A stretch of 64,000 bases of DNA from Tetmemena sp. SeJ-2015 (Eukaryota; Ciliophora; Spirotrichea; Sporadotrichida; Oxytrichidae): the NCBI GenBank assembly GCA_027382625.1, contig JAJKFJ010021834.1:48668-112667 (forward strand), in the 5' to 3' direction. Position numbers and translations under genes: made by a program. The notes under the pieces were generated by a model. That model worked only from the letters and a program-made list of their open reading frames with translations, made no database searches and was not told the DNA's origin. Of this stretch, positions 45,641-56,760 are shown one piece after another (position 1 is the stretch's first letter; every line of letters starts with the position of its first letter).

Positions 45641-45830
45641 GGCTGCTTGCCTGCGGCCGACTGCTTCCCTCCGTCTGGCTGCCCTTCTGAGTTGTCCACG
45701 TGGCCGACGAAGGCCCCAACGATGTGTAGCAAATAGAGCGAGTCCATCGGGTGCTGCATCGCGGCCAAGTAGTCATCCTGCTAATCCTCAGCAAAGGTGA
45801 GGAAGGAGGAGGTTACGCGGCTAGAGCTAT
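45370..45830 (-). CDS. Continuation of the - strand GC-island protein, frame-shifted
   Basis: Frame reads SSFLTFAEDQQDDYLAAMQH, PMDSLYLLHIVGAFVGHVD, a Gly/Gln/Ser linker, MRAMDRQGLGKIVIRLDDSS, ESIKHPLLWNKAGHPQAF and EKYAKEIDEARQMLGD. It is offset by one base from the frame at 45,788-46,459, so the two are probably one gene with a shift or tiny insertion near 45,800-45,830. No domain recognised. Under the ciliate code the frame stays open past 45,370 as the antisense shadow of the + strand gene; the true 3' end is uncertain. Confidence 0.45.
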
Positions 45831-46459
45831 GCCCGAGAGTGAACCACAGATGCTATCAAGGACTCGACCATCCCAGCCTGCCTCTCGATGAGCCCCACTA
45901 TTTATACTGAGAGATCAATGAGGCCCTGCTCAAGAGTCACGGGCTACAGTCCACTATCTGGGTGAGTATTGAGGATCTCCACGAGGTCTGGGACCTTGCC
46001 AAGCTTGGAAGTGAGGGCATAGGAAGGGCCTGGATATAACATGTAGCGCTGATAGTTCAAGTCGCCATCTAGGAGGAGCCTGGGGTCGTATGGCTGAACC
46101 GAGACTTGCGATAGGGTGAACCTCGGGCAGGCCTCTATAGCAGGTGTAGCTCTGAATGTTGTCTGGGACTAGCCACTGCAGAATGCTTCAGATTACTCCG
46201 AGCCCTCACGTGTGGGGAGGTCAGCGAAGCGTCGATATCCCGGAGGTTGGCTAGCTTTCAAGCTTCGGATCGGCATATCTTGGTCCTTTGGAGGTAAGCT
46301 TGACTTGATCTCACGTTGTCTATTGGTGGTATCGGTGAGTGGGCATTGGTGGAGGTCACCCTCAACTTGGGTGGTCGGCTAGTCAAGCTCTGATTGGCAC
46401 TTCACTGGGGTCATCATGAGGCCCGGGGGACTGGAGTGCTTCGGCTGAGGCGCGGCCAT
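45788..46459 (-). CDS. 223-codon - strand ORF in the GC island, function unknown
   Basis: Starts at ATG (MAAPQPKHSSPPGLMMTPVK), ends at TGA 45,788-45,790. Pro-rich N-terminus; central RFTLSQVSVQPYDPRLLLDG then YMLYPGPSYALTSKLGKVPD; helical C-part QGLIDLSVQIVGLIERQAGM. TAG and TAA appear in frame several times (for example ELD-Q-PTT, SGQSQTT). No recognised family. It converges on the HTH gene from the other side, tail to tail. Confidence 0.5.
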
Positions 46460-46509
46460 AGTGGCTGTGATTAATTAAATTAAAAACTATTAAGCTTTTC
46501 CCAGCCAAT

Positions 46510-46653
46510 TCAAATCGCTTTATTAATTTAATAGGAAAGGGGCTTTAAACTGCTTGATGTGGCACACGGCTACTTTCTAAATACTACTACTAGGCCTTTT
46601 ACCACATGCAGCAGTTTGGGGTCCTTCTGATCAGAAATAGGTAAGTCAGCCAT
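46510..46653 (-). CDS. 47-codon - strand ORF
   Basis: ATG to TGA, reading MADLPISDQKDPKLLHVVKG then LVVVFRKQPCATSSSLKPLS. One in-frame TAG and one TAA as Gln. Lies 50 bp upstream of the 223-codon ORF on the same strand, so could be its separately encoded N-terminal piece or a small gene. Confidence 0.3.
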
Positions 46654-46883
46654 CTTGTATTTAAGTTATTCATTCTTCTCATTATTCATATAAATCAACT
46701 ATAAGTACATCTCAATCTGCTTGCTACACCTGGATGCAAAAACCTAGAATGTAAGCGTTGGTTAGAAATGGCAAAAGATAAAAACGCAACAGGCTTATCA
46801 AATTGACGAGACCAGTATGACTCCTTGATGTCAGACGATCACCATTTAGCAACATTGGTAATGCATAAACCAGTGGTCAGGCC

Positions 46884-47248
46884 TCACATGCACATTTACA
46901 CTGGCTGCGTCTGCGAGTGCGACTGCAGCATACTCTTACACCTACCCTCCTTATTCCTTGATAATTTCTATTGCAACCATTGCTCCTTGTTAGTGTCCCA
47001 TAACTCAATCAATGGGTGGTCATTAATCTACGAACAGCGGACTACGTCTTGGGACATAGTGTAGTTGTCGCACGGCTTTTGGAGTTACCACAATTCAAGC
47101 TTCACTTTATCAGACACACTACACCACTTACAATGGGTTATTTAACTAGATGGCCTTTAGGGGTAAAGTGTAACTTAGCAAGGGCATTGATAAATAATCG
47201 GTTAATCATCTACCCCAGCCAAGCCGACTTGGTGCCACGTAACGAGTC
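46884..47248 (-). CDS. Cys-rich - strand ORF, possible zinc-binding protein
   Basis: TGA-free frame to 46,884-46,886 with YQCPCQVTLYPQRPSSQ and THCKWCSVSDKVKLELWQL; the CxC...CxxC arrangement could bind zinc. Later part DHPLIELWDTNKEQWLQQKL is helical. Start not seen; the piece may begin at an IES boundary. A competing + frame (46,825-47,064) is also Cys/His-containing. Function unknown. Confidence 0.35.
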
Positions 47249-47259
47249 CTAGATTTTAA

Positions 47260-48117
47260 CTTTCTTATTTAATATGTTGATTTTAAAGAATGAAGAATGG
47301 CATTAAGTGATAATCAATTACAAAACGCAAAAAATGCTGAAATATTACAATTCTGACTTATTATTTTAGAGTGTAACTGCACTTCTTTGGCTCACAATCT
47401 TTCAATTTTAAGTAATGAACCCTCACTTCTTCAAACATATTTTTAGTTTCTTTCTCTTATTCTCGAGAAATAAATTTAATTAATTAAGTTCAATTTTGAA
47501 TAAGTCAATTAAAATTTAACTCTTATCATTTTAGTGAAATGGTTCTTCCATTTTACGATACTCTACAAGTAAAGAAATATGTAAATCTTCGCTAACATAG
47601 AGGCTCTAAACTACTCTTGCTTTGTTAAGTTCTTTCCATCTAAGTTTAGAGATTATCTAATGAAATAACATAATCATCTTCCAATTTAAGCTAAACTTAA
47701 TTATAATCATCAAAATAATTGTAAGCTAAAAAAATGGTTTACTTATAGTTGTTTTAATTAAATATCTTCAAAATGTTTCAGTAATGCATTATTCTTTTGT
47801 TTCAAAGATTAATCTTTTCTTTAATTTTACTGATTACCATTAATTAAAATATTAAGTAAACTAATATATTTTAGAATTATTTAATCAATTTAGTCTTTTT
47901 CTAAGTATTTGAAAATATTGATAATCATCGATAACTTAATTCCATCTATTGTATAATTAATTATAACTCATTATTGTAGTAGCAAAGTCAAGTATATTTT
48001 GAATATTTAACCAGAGAGTTAAAAGTTGTTAAAACAATTTCAGTTAAAATTATATTTAGTTATTTTATTTATAAAATTTGCAATATCCTCAAACCATTCA
48101 TAAATAAAACAAGAGAA
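47260..48117. other. AT-rich gap, nothing recognised
   Basis: About 25% GC, without repeats of the families described here and without coding-like stretches on either strand. Confidence 0.6.
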
Positions 48118-49530
48118 TGAACAGATCACACTTTTTAATAATAAATCCAGAACAAGCAGTGATGCGAAGCCTATCTGGAGGAAAAGAAAACAACCCACTT
48201 CTTTATAGTATCTTACATTAAAATCTAGGTATCATGCAGAACCCTCGCCCAAAGCCCTCACCTCACAATATGGATTACCAAAGTCTCGTCAGCGCAAGAA
48301 TCAAGACGATCCGTCAGAGTCTCAAAATAATGAGAGTAAGGATCTTTCTTACATGAAGTTGAAAGCCACCTAAATGGAGGGAAACATCTTACTCAGTAGG
48401 AATAAATTAAAATTACTTTACCTAACATAGCAAGCCTTCTCCCTTCTAAATTTAAATCGTTAGAGTGCAGGCCAAATAGGAGCATCAGTGAGAAGAGATA
48501 TTTCCTTTTTAATAGGTTTGGATGGTATAAAGATCAAATCGTCTTTCGCTGTCGTCTTTTCGGCAACTTTTACTCTTCAAAAATGGTTTAATGAATACTA
48601 AAAGACAAATTCTTAGCTTAAAACTTTGGATAAAAATTTATATAGTTGCTCATAAGATGAGCAAAGCTACTCTCCTTCTAAAAAAAGAATTGTAAAATAA
48701 GAGCTAAAATTCTTCATCAATAATAATATTGGAAGTTGAGAGAAGTAAGGAATTGCAATGATGAAGAATGTAGGACTAACACAGATGAAAACATAAATTT
48801 CAGATACTTCAAAAATAAAATTAAAGATCTTAAAAGAAAGTAGCTGAAGGCAGTAATACAATCGAGCACTTAAATAAAATGATAAAGGGCCAAGTAATGA
48901 AAATAGGACATTGATCGGATAGCTTTAAAAACAGTTGGAGGACTACTTATGATATCATTTATAGATTTATAGTAATGCTCAGAAATAGAAAGTCTTGAAG
49001 AGTAACGAAACAAGGCGAAGGATAAACTTAATTAATGAAGAGTAAAAGCGCCAGCTATTGATCATTAATGATGATTGGAAGGAGAAAAGCTAGCTGTACA
49101 GGGACAAGATAAAGCCAGATACTTTCAAATACAGAGCCTGATTCGGACTTCATCTTGTCAATCTTCTCTTTACAGAAATCGCTATTTTTAATATTTAGCA
49201 AGCCTAATATGAGGGGAATTTTGAGAATATTATGATGTGGTGGCAGTTTGTCTATGAATTGATCACTCTCAACAACGGGTAGAAATTTCCTGCAATTGTT
49301 GTAGACCCTATTTGGAAAAAATCAGGTCGCAGGTTCACTTATGAGGCAATGTAAAACGGATTATTTTTTTGTAGTTTTCCTTGGGCCAGCTTATAAGATG
49401 ATAGGTACCATTTTCTTTGGGTGATCAAGGCTCTGATAGAAGATGCCTTATAGCAGAAAAAGATCTAGGATATATAAAGTGTGATATCCTAGACTGGGTT
49501 TCAACAATAACAAACAAGATTCTTAACAAT
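48118..49530 (+). pseudogene. Possible gene relic, + strand
   Basis: ATG at 48,118 opens MNRSHFLIINPEQAVMRSLS...; within 100 bp the better-looking frame changes (PKSRQRKNQDDPSESQNNES). A later + frame at about 49,100-49,527 carries NIMMWWQFVYELITLNNGQK then AIVVDPIWKKSGRRFTYEAM, with one in-frame TGA upstream. Composition is protein-like and TAG/TAA fall at plausible Gln sites, but no family is recognised. Confidence 0.3.
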
Positions 49531-50179
49531 ATAGAAGGATACGAATTGATGATTGCAAACACATTCAAATCTACGATAATATAGACACAATTTTTACACT
49601 GGCAAGTATTCTAAATGGTCTTCCTCTTCATTCTTTAGCAATTTATACAATTTCACATTTAGAATCTCTTTACTTTTTCTTTTTCTTTGTCTGTATCTCT
49701 CATTCTTATTCACTTTTCACGAAATAATTCTTTATAATTCTGTCAGAGAGCTTTCAAGACTTATCTATTTTGCGCTGACAAGGTCATCATGAATGCGCAC
49801 GCTCTTAATTGCAAGCTCTTTCTCATAGGAACTTTTGTTTTAGTGCTCATGAAAGAACTTTGGTGCTCCTTGATCCCATTGTCCAATCATCTTAATTTGT
49901 CTAAAATTGAATGTCAAAATAAGTATAAGCTAAACATAATTATAATGCTCATAATTATAATTAAGTACTAAATTTTTACTTGTATTTTATAAAGAGAAAT
50001 AGAAAGAGGAATTTTAGGCTACCTTTATTGATTGTTTTATCCACTTTTTTCTTCTCGACCATTTCTAACTGTTTTGATAAATCAAAATTTATTTTTATTA
50101 AATAAAATATGCTACTGTTTAAAATAATGAAGTGACTGATTTAAATTATAGAAATAAAACCTTTGATAATCTAATCAAA

Positions 50180-50525
50180 TCTTCCCGTAATATTTGTTTC
50201 TAAATTAGACACGTGGTGGTGTTTTGCTTCATCGCAAGAAACAACATAGCCTTCGTTGATCTGAGAGAGTGATCGGTGCTTTACTTCCACTCAAATGTTA
50301 TTTAGAATCAATGTCTAAAGCATGAGGCCTTCTACAAATTTGTGGAGGAGCTCATGGCCTAACACATATACCTCCACCATTGCAGCAAAGAAATAACGAA
50401 AGGGATAGCTGGATTACAGTAGGAATTCAAACTATACCTAAGAATCTAAAAGAAAATCGTGAAAGCCTTAGAGAAATACAGTCTAAGAAAAATAAGAAGA
50501 AGCTAGAGATAGGAGTTGAAGTGAT
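50180..50525 (+). pseudogene. Coding-like + frame ending inside the 260-bp inverted repeat
   Basis: Reads FCFIARNNIAFVDLRE, an in-frame TGA, then SVLYFHSNVIQNQCLKHEAF, YKFVEELMAQHIYLHHCSKE, LYLRIQKKIVKALEKYSLRK and a TGA. The last about 30 codons lie in the left arm of the perfect inverted repeat, so the same sequence also exists on the - strand at the right arm. Function unknown. Confidence 0.3.
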
Positions 50526-50692
50526 ATATATTAACTTACCATATATTTAAATTTCTTAATTTTTAATATCTGTTGACTTTCTACCATCCCCACATATCTC
50601 AGTACAAGTGTCTTTAGTTGCTGGTTCAACTGTTTCTCGAAAGCATGAGTGAAAGTAGGGTGTCTGTTTTACTCGTCTCCACTCTAGTGGAA
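50433..50692 (+). repeat. Left arm of a perfect 260-bp inverted repeat
   Basis: Pairs with 50,841-51,100. Arm ends are TATACCTAAGAATC (outer) and CACTCTAGTGGAA (inner). No mismatch found by eye over 260 bp. Loop 148 bp. Confidence 0.95.
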
Positions 50693-50840
50693 CTCTGCTA
50701 TTTCAGTTGCTTGGTTGAAATTGAAAAGCTCTTGAACACTTTTGACACTTTGAACTTTGACTGAGTTTTCTAAATTATCTGATAGTCAACATACTCTTCG
50801 ATATCCTTTTCATTAAACAGAGTGGAAAAATTCCTTTTCC

Positions 50841-51100
50841 TTCCACTAGAGTGGAGACGAGTAAAACAGACACCCTACTTTCACTCATGCTTTCGAGAAA
50901 CAGTTGAACCAGCAACTAAAGACACTTGTACTGAGATATGTGGGGATGGTAGAAAGTCAACAGATATTAAAAATTAAGAAATTTAAATATATGGTAAGTT
51001 AATATATATCACTTCAACTCCTATCTCTAGCTTCTTCTTATTTTTCTTAGACTGTATTTCTCTAAGGCTTTCACGATTTTCTTTTAGATTCTTAGGTATA
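50841..51100 (-). repeat. Right arm of a perfect 260-bp inverted repeat
   Basis: Reverse complement of 50,433-50,692. Identity this high over 260 bp implies recent duplication or ongoing gene conversion. On the - strand the loop plus arm has an open frame (RKRNFSTLFNEKDIEEYVDY). Confidence 0.95.
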
Positions 51101-52130
51101 TTAATATAAGATTCTAGTAGTATGTGACGTTTGCGATCCCATTCTCGCTTTACGTAAAAGGGGCTCAGACAAAATGATAATTTAATTACAATAACAACGA
51201 TTTAATTTGATATATTAGACTTTCTGTTTACCTAAAGTTTTGATTTTTTGTATCGATTCCTACACTTAAAAATAAAAACATAAAAGGTATCTGCTGGACT
51301 TTACCATTAAGAGTCAATGTGATGAGCTCAGTCGAACTCGGCATCACAAAATTCAGAGAGCCCAGTATTCCAGATTGCTCCTTGCAGTTGGTCGCTCACA
51401 ACACTTCAAGAGAGAAGCAGTGAAGGTAGATCACGCTTTGAGAGGGAAGGTTCAAACAGTGAAGGAGGCCTTCTCCGAGCAAGTAGCAGCGACCTTTCCT
51501 TGTAAAAAACAGTTGACACGAGCCTGATTCTTAGCAAGTAACTTCAATGTACCAGGGTTCATAATCAGTTAGCATTCACACGAGGGTTACAGTATTTCCT
51601 AAGCTTTCAATTGTATGATAATAAAATTGAATTTTCATTATCATAATCTACTCTTTGTTTAAAATTCGCTGATTTTTAATCATTCTATATTTAAAATATT
51701 CTTTCATATCTGTAAATTTAATCATGAGAGAATACGAAATTAAAATAACTACAAATTTAAATTTCTAAGGACATTTTACATATTAAATTAATGAAAATAA
51801 TATGCCGGACTTGCAACATAGATAAAAAAATTTATTCTTTCTAACCATAACTTTTTATAAAACAAAAAAATTAATTGTAATTTTAATTGTGTGAGTTGTT
51901 TTGAATTAAGGATGGTCTTTAGAATAATATAGAAACTATAAATATTAGTATATTTACCATTTGATTTTACAAGATTAAATAGAACGATCCATGCTCAAAG
52001 TCCATATTCCAGGCTTAAAGTCAACATTATTGGCTCAAGATATTGAGAAAAAATATAAGTTCATAGTCTAGGCTCTATGCCCACATTCCTTCTACTTACT
52101 TTTTAGTTTAGGGGGCCTAAAATAGGAGGG

Positions 52131-53255
52131 ATGCCAGAAAGGGAGCAATAATCCATGCGGAAGCACCAGGGTTCCTATTACAACTTAACTTACGACTGTA
52201 AAAAGAAAGTTTCTCGAGAGGACATTGGGTCGATTGAGAGAATAGGAAATAGGAATTCCGTTAATAGATGAATTATAAAGAAGAAGCTTTGGCATTTAGT
52301 TTGTTCTCATAGCTTGTGAGCATTAGAAGTTCAATTCCTGGGTTTAGTTGATAAGAAGAAACTTGCCAACATTGGAAGCATCAGAGTCCGTTATCTTCGT
52401 GAGAGGTTCAGAGTCTTTAATGCATGAATAGGTTGTAGAGGAAAGAACCAGACTATGATATTTCAGGAAGTGAAGCAGTTTATATTCCTTCTCTTAAAGA
52501 AAAAGAAGAATACAGTGCTTATTAAGGTAGTTAAACAATTCAAGGCTGAAGGTAAGCCAACCATAGATTATATGAAAAGAAACGTGAATCTAGTATAATT
52601 CTAAAAACTAATGAAATACTTTTCATTTTGAAAATGCGAAGTTTAACTTTCATTGCCTTGTCTTAATAAATAATATCAACACGGAATTTAAATATCAACT
52701 GTAGTTTTCATAATTTATTATAGAAATGTCTTTTAATTTAAAAGCAAATATAACTGCCTTCTCAGTTCTACGAAGAGTGTTTCTATTAATCACTTATCTT
52801 CCATCGAAAATCAAATTCATGAATCTCCTGAAGTCACTAAATTGACTTGGTCTTTGAGATATTGTCTATTTCCAATCAGGACTTGCAATTACAGGACAGA
52901 CTAATACCTACACTTTCAAACTGAAAACACACCCACCACCAACTTCAATGTCTAAACCAGTGAAGAAGGTGCCAGTTTGCTTTTTAATACCGGGGGAACA
53001 ATAGTAATTAAGTCCATGTATTAGATAGTTTTTTTAAATATTCATTCTCAAAATCTTAAAAGAAATATATGATTATTATTTTAAATTAGCAGAAGAAGCC
53101 TGATATTGAGAAGCACTCTTGTTATTAAGAATGTTTATTGGAATATGGGGATTTATTTATTCCAGAGCAAGTAGTAGTGGTGTCTTCTTTTAATTAAAAG
53201 TAGGGATTTATTTTGAATGATGAGAGGAGATTAATTAATAACAATAAGAGATCAT
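52131..53255 (+). pseudogene. Possible gene in pieces just upstream of helicase segment 53,408
   Basis: + frames in order: ATG near 52,131 (MPEREQQSMRKHQGSYYNLT), about 52,420-52,575 (QRKEPDYDISGSEAVYIPSL), about 52,775-53,070 (SSIENQIHESPEVTKLTWSL ... LFNTGGTIVIKSMYQ) and about 53,083-53,255 ending in TGA (PDIEKHSCYQECLLEYGDLF). Short AT-rich gaps separate them, as in MDS/IES genes. No domain recognised, so it may be a nested gene or a decayed element. Confidence 0.3.
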
Positions 53256-53407
53256 GTTGATGGCTGCTGGGATTATATTTGTCTGACTTGTTTATCTAAA
53301 ACTAATACTATAAAAACAACATTCATTATTTAGATAAATATATTTTAAAGGTAAGAGTCCTTGAATTAGATTATTCCACTTAAGCAATTAAATTTGATTT
53401 AGTACTA

Positions 53408-53746
53408 TTAGAAGATTGAAGGAGGAGGTGGACAACTCTATTCCTCCTTTGCAAGAGACAGTGATTGAAGTGGGATTGACAAACGTGCAGACTGCTTACT
53501 ACAAGGGTATTTATGGAGAGAACAGAATGATGTTGGCCAAGTTCGGTACTAACTCCATCAAGACCTCCCAACTCAACAACATCGATGTGTAGTTGAGGAA
53601 GTGCTGCAACCATCTGTTCTTGCTCAAAGGAGTAGAGGAGGAACTCACCAAAGACTGTAAAAATGAGGAAGATCTTTACAAGAAGCTACTTGACTCCAGT
53701 GGAAAGCTCATGCTCCTAGATAAGTTCATTGAAAAGTTCAAGAAAG
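53408..53746 (+). CDS. SNF2 region between the two RecA lobes
   Basis: Encodes RRLKEEVDNSIPPLQETVIE, GLTNVQTAYYKGIYGENRMM, then IDVQLRKCCNHLFLLKGVEE (signature LRKCCNHxFL) and SSGKLMLLDKFIEKFKK. One TAG is Gln (DVQLRK). Directly continues HFL at 20,443. Ends at the GAAAG pointer (53,742-53,746), joined in frame to 56,527 to give [15 protein letters not shown]. Confidence 0.95.
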
Positions 53747-54864
53747 TATATTAATAATATAGTATACAATTTAATAGATAATCATCTCTCATAACTACAC
53801 TAATTAATTTATTTATTCTCTAAAATGTTAAAGTCTACTTAACAAACATCTATCTTTTCTCTACCAAAAATATATTAAATGCATAATTAATTTAGAATTC
53901 TTCTCAACAAAACTATTAGTAAATCAAATCTTCAAAATATTTCATAAATAATTTTATATAAAAAAAGATAAATTCAAGATAGGCGAGATTATGAAACTTA
54001 ATTCAAGAATCTAATTCAAATTTATTTATTTCATTTTTTTTAATCAAATTTATTATGAAAATTATTAGGGAATAGTGAGTAGCACAACATTAAAATAACA
54101 GTAGAGAATTTGAGAATACCTTACTTACTGTGAGATATATTGTTCTCTTAAATTTAAATGCTTAAAGATGATGAGGTAGAAGAGAGTACGAGGCCTTCAG
54201 CTCCTTCCTCTATCGCTCTGAATTTTGACAGTCTATCCAGGAATGGTAGCAACTTCTTCTTAAATCGAGCATAATGATAGATTTCAGCATCAATTGCCAA
54301 AATTCATGAGTATTTCACAGAGGAGAGGTAGTTTGATAATTTGAGCGAGAAAGCCATGCCAAACTGGGTCATTGTTTCTAGATGGTAAAGTTCAAGCCAA
54401 CCTTGGTAGCCTATGATCTCAACTGCTCCATCCTGAGCATGGTGACAGTAGTGGGAGTAGATATTATTAGTTTTCTCCAAGACTTTCTTGAATGGTGTAG
54501 AACTAAATCTTAAGTAGCCCAGAGGTGGCTAATCATAGAAATATAGCATTAATTTAATGTTTTAATTGAGTCCCTCTCATCTATGGCTTATTTGAGTCTA
54601 TGTGTTTAATCTACACCTAATTGCACAAAAAATATATTCGAACAAATATTAGCTCTATAGAACAAAAGTCAAACTAAAGCTAACTAAGAGCCACCACTTT
54701 TATTTAAAAATACTAAAATTTTAATGAAGCAAATTAGACGAGGGGAAGAAGGAAACTAATGAAGCAGCGAAGCTCAGACTGGTGCCTCGGTCGATGTTAA
54801 GGATGATAGAGTATTTAAAGTAACCTGAAATGAAACTTTCAGTAGAGAGAAACTTAAATAGAGA

Positions 54865-55095
54865 GTGATCATGATTTGCAAGCGCGAGATGATGAGCCAT
54901 GAAGAGGAGCCAGAAGGAAGACATGTTAACCACTGTGATTCAATTTGCAAGTATTTTTTAGTTAAGGGTTGCAAGAAGCTCAAGGTCACTACAAGAAATC
55001 TTTGGTGTAGTCATGTAAGATCTCACTTAGATACTGAGGTTTCTAGAGAAATGTATCATATGTTAGATACGGAGCGAGTAGATTGTGTATTCTGA
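54865..55095 (+). CDS. Cys/His-rich ORF inside the 2.8-kb IES
   Basis: Open in both codes, with internal ATG, ending in TGA. Reads EEEPEGRHVNHCDSICKYFL, VKGCKKLKVTTRNLWCSHVR, SHLDTEVSREMYHML. Spacing of aromatic and Cys/His residues is reminiscent of a BED finger (xxICKYF...C...C..H..H) seen near hAT-type transposases, but the match is loose. Frames of the opposite strand overlap and look poorer. Confidence 0.35.
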   Translation: MIMICKREMMSHEEEPEGRHVNHCDSICKYFLVKGCKKLKVTTRNLWCSHVRSHLDTEVSREMYHMLDTERVDCVF

Positions 55096-55371
55096 AATAA
55101 GTTATCTTATTTGAGCTTTATCTTAATCTCAATTGATTGGAGTGATATTTTAATGGAACGGTGCGATTTGGGGTGATTTTTGTTCTAATTTCGTAGAGTT
55201 GAAACTATTTTTTTTGTTATAATTATCCTGAGCTCCTTCATTTGAACGAAGACGTAGTATTTGAGATCCACAGCCACCAACAAAATAGGCTTTCAAAGTC
55301 ATTCTTACAAATTCTTTAGGGAACTAGCAAAAGGCGAGCAGAATAGTAGGCAGAAGTTTAGCCAAATTTGA

Positions 55372-55881
55372 GATCTGTAAAATGATCAATACATCCGAGA
55401 GCTTTAATAAGAGCATAAAAAAGTATGTAAAGCATGTAAAAAGAGATGTAGAGAAGATGGAGGTTAAAATAGTGAGCTAAGAACCTAAGATCAGTTGTCC
55501 GATTAAAAATAAAAGGAATAGCAATCTTGTGAATAAATAGTTTTACTGCATTCTCTGAATTGGCGTAATTATAATAAATTAAAACATCCAGTTCTATCTA
55601 TGTTTGTAGCTATTATTTTGGAAGCCTCCTAGAACAATTTAAATATAATGAGCTAGGAAATTCAAATTTTATATTGGCATTTAAGGTTCTGCTGCTCACG
55701 ATTTTCTAATAATATTAATCCTATATTAAGGTTTCACTTTGCCCTACTATTATGTGATGTATATGATTATATTACCTAATACAAATTCACTAGAATGCTT
55801 GTTAACAGCGATTTGATTTATAATTTCATAAGTAATTTCATTTATTTAAATTAAAAACATGAAGGGAATGTCCTAAACTGA
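55372..55881 (+). CDS. 170-codon TGA-free frame inside the 2.8-kb IES
   Basis: Starts mid-frame with LQNDQYIRELQQEHKKVCKA, contains CKACKKRCRE (Cys/Lys cluster), a Gln-rich stretch and long hydrophobic helices (HPVLSMFVAIILEAS; YWHLRFCCSRF), ends TGA 55,879-55,881. Function unknown; length on its own is not significant under a TGA-only stop code. Confidence 0.25.
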
Positions 55882-56526
55882 ATTATCATACATACACACA
55901 TTTCATGAAATATGAGTGAAGCAAACTAAAGTAGAAGTAAATCTTAATTCTCTAAAACTCATTTTTGTGACATGATTATAATTAGATAATCTTTAATCTT
56001 AGAGATCCGCACGTCAAAGCGCATTAAAGTTAATGCGGTTTACTTTTTATGAACTAAATTCTAAGAGAAAGATAAGTTGACACTTAAGATGAGGGCATGT
56101 TTTCACAAATAGTACCTTTAATTTTGATTGAAAGTCTATAGAGACTGAGCATGTGATCTTAAAAACTTATTATGCCTCATCCAAATTCAGAATAGATAAG
56201 ATAATACAAAGTATATATCACTAAGTGCGAGAGAAATGTGTATTAAAAATATGAATCAGTATAGATGAGTGTCTATGTTTAAATAAATGTGTATTTGTAA
56301 TTCATTAATCATATTCATTCCATATTTACAAAATTTAAATTCGCCCTTAAAGAAAAATCTAGAGATTTAAGACAATCTAAAATTTAGTCTCCAAGTACTT
56401 TGAGTTTCAAATATATTAGACGAATAATACCTTAGATTACTGACTTAAACTTTATATTGTTCGTATTTTAAAATAAATTCACAAAATAAAAACATTCAAT
56501 TCTATAGTAGTTTTATATATTGATTT

Positions 56527-56760
56527 GAAAGAGAACCACAAGATGCTGATATTCTCTCAGTTCAAGCGCATGCTGGACATCATTGAGCTCTATCTCAAAA
56601 TGAAGGCTGTCCCTTATGAGAAACTAACTGGTAGTGTTAAGACTCAAGACAGAATCAGTGCCATTTAGAGATTCAACGACGACAAGACCTTCGGTGTCTT
56701 CCTACTCACCACCAGAGCAGGAGGTCTTGGAATCAATCTCACATCAGCTAGAGTAGTTAT

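Larger units (their letters stand above)
44500..47260. other. GC-rich island with ciliate-coded genes
   Basis: From about 44,560 to 46,470 the sequence is clearly GC-rich (well above 50% by eye) and remains moderately GC-rich to 47,250, against about 30% for the neighbourhood. Edges are abrupt. Genes on both strands use TAG (and some TAA) as sense codons, so the island has been expressed under, or adapted to, the ciliate code. No terminal repeats were found at its edges. Confidence 0.8.
20441..53407 (+). other. ~33-kb interruption of the helicase (pointer TTA)
   Basis: HFL ends with CTTATAG and resumes with ATTAGAAGA; joining at TTA (20,441-20,443 and 53,408-53,410) gives HFLRRLKEEVDNSIPPL with no residue gained or lost relative to the CHD family. 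The 32,967-bp interval contains transposase relics, TIR repeats, a symmetric 3.4-kb structure, a GC-rich island and inverted repeats described separately. Either it is one very long IES with nested elements, or it also holds pieces of other genes that are sorted during genome rearrangement. Assembly misjoin is the main alternative. Confidence 0.7.
53742..56526 (+). other. IES (2,785 bp, pointer GAAAG)
   Basis: Removal joins KFKK to [14 protein letters not shown], the motif IV region of SNF2 enzymes. Contains an ATG frame at 54,158 (MLKDDEVEESTRPSAPSSIA), a Cys/His-containing frame (next entry) and a 170-codon TGA-free frame. Confidence 0.85.

Noticed and set aside
44500..47260. GC island as bacterial contamination
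   Set aside because: Long frames on both strands depend on TAG/TAA as sense codons, which a bacterial insert would not show; not fully excluded without coverage data.
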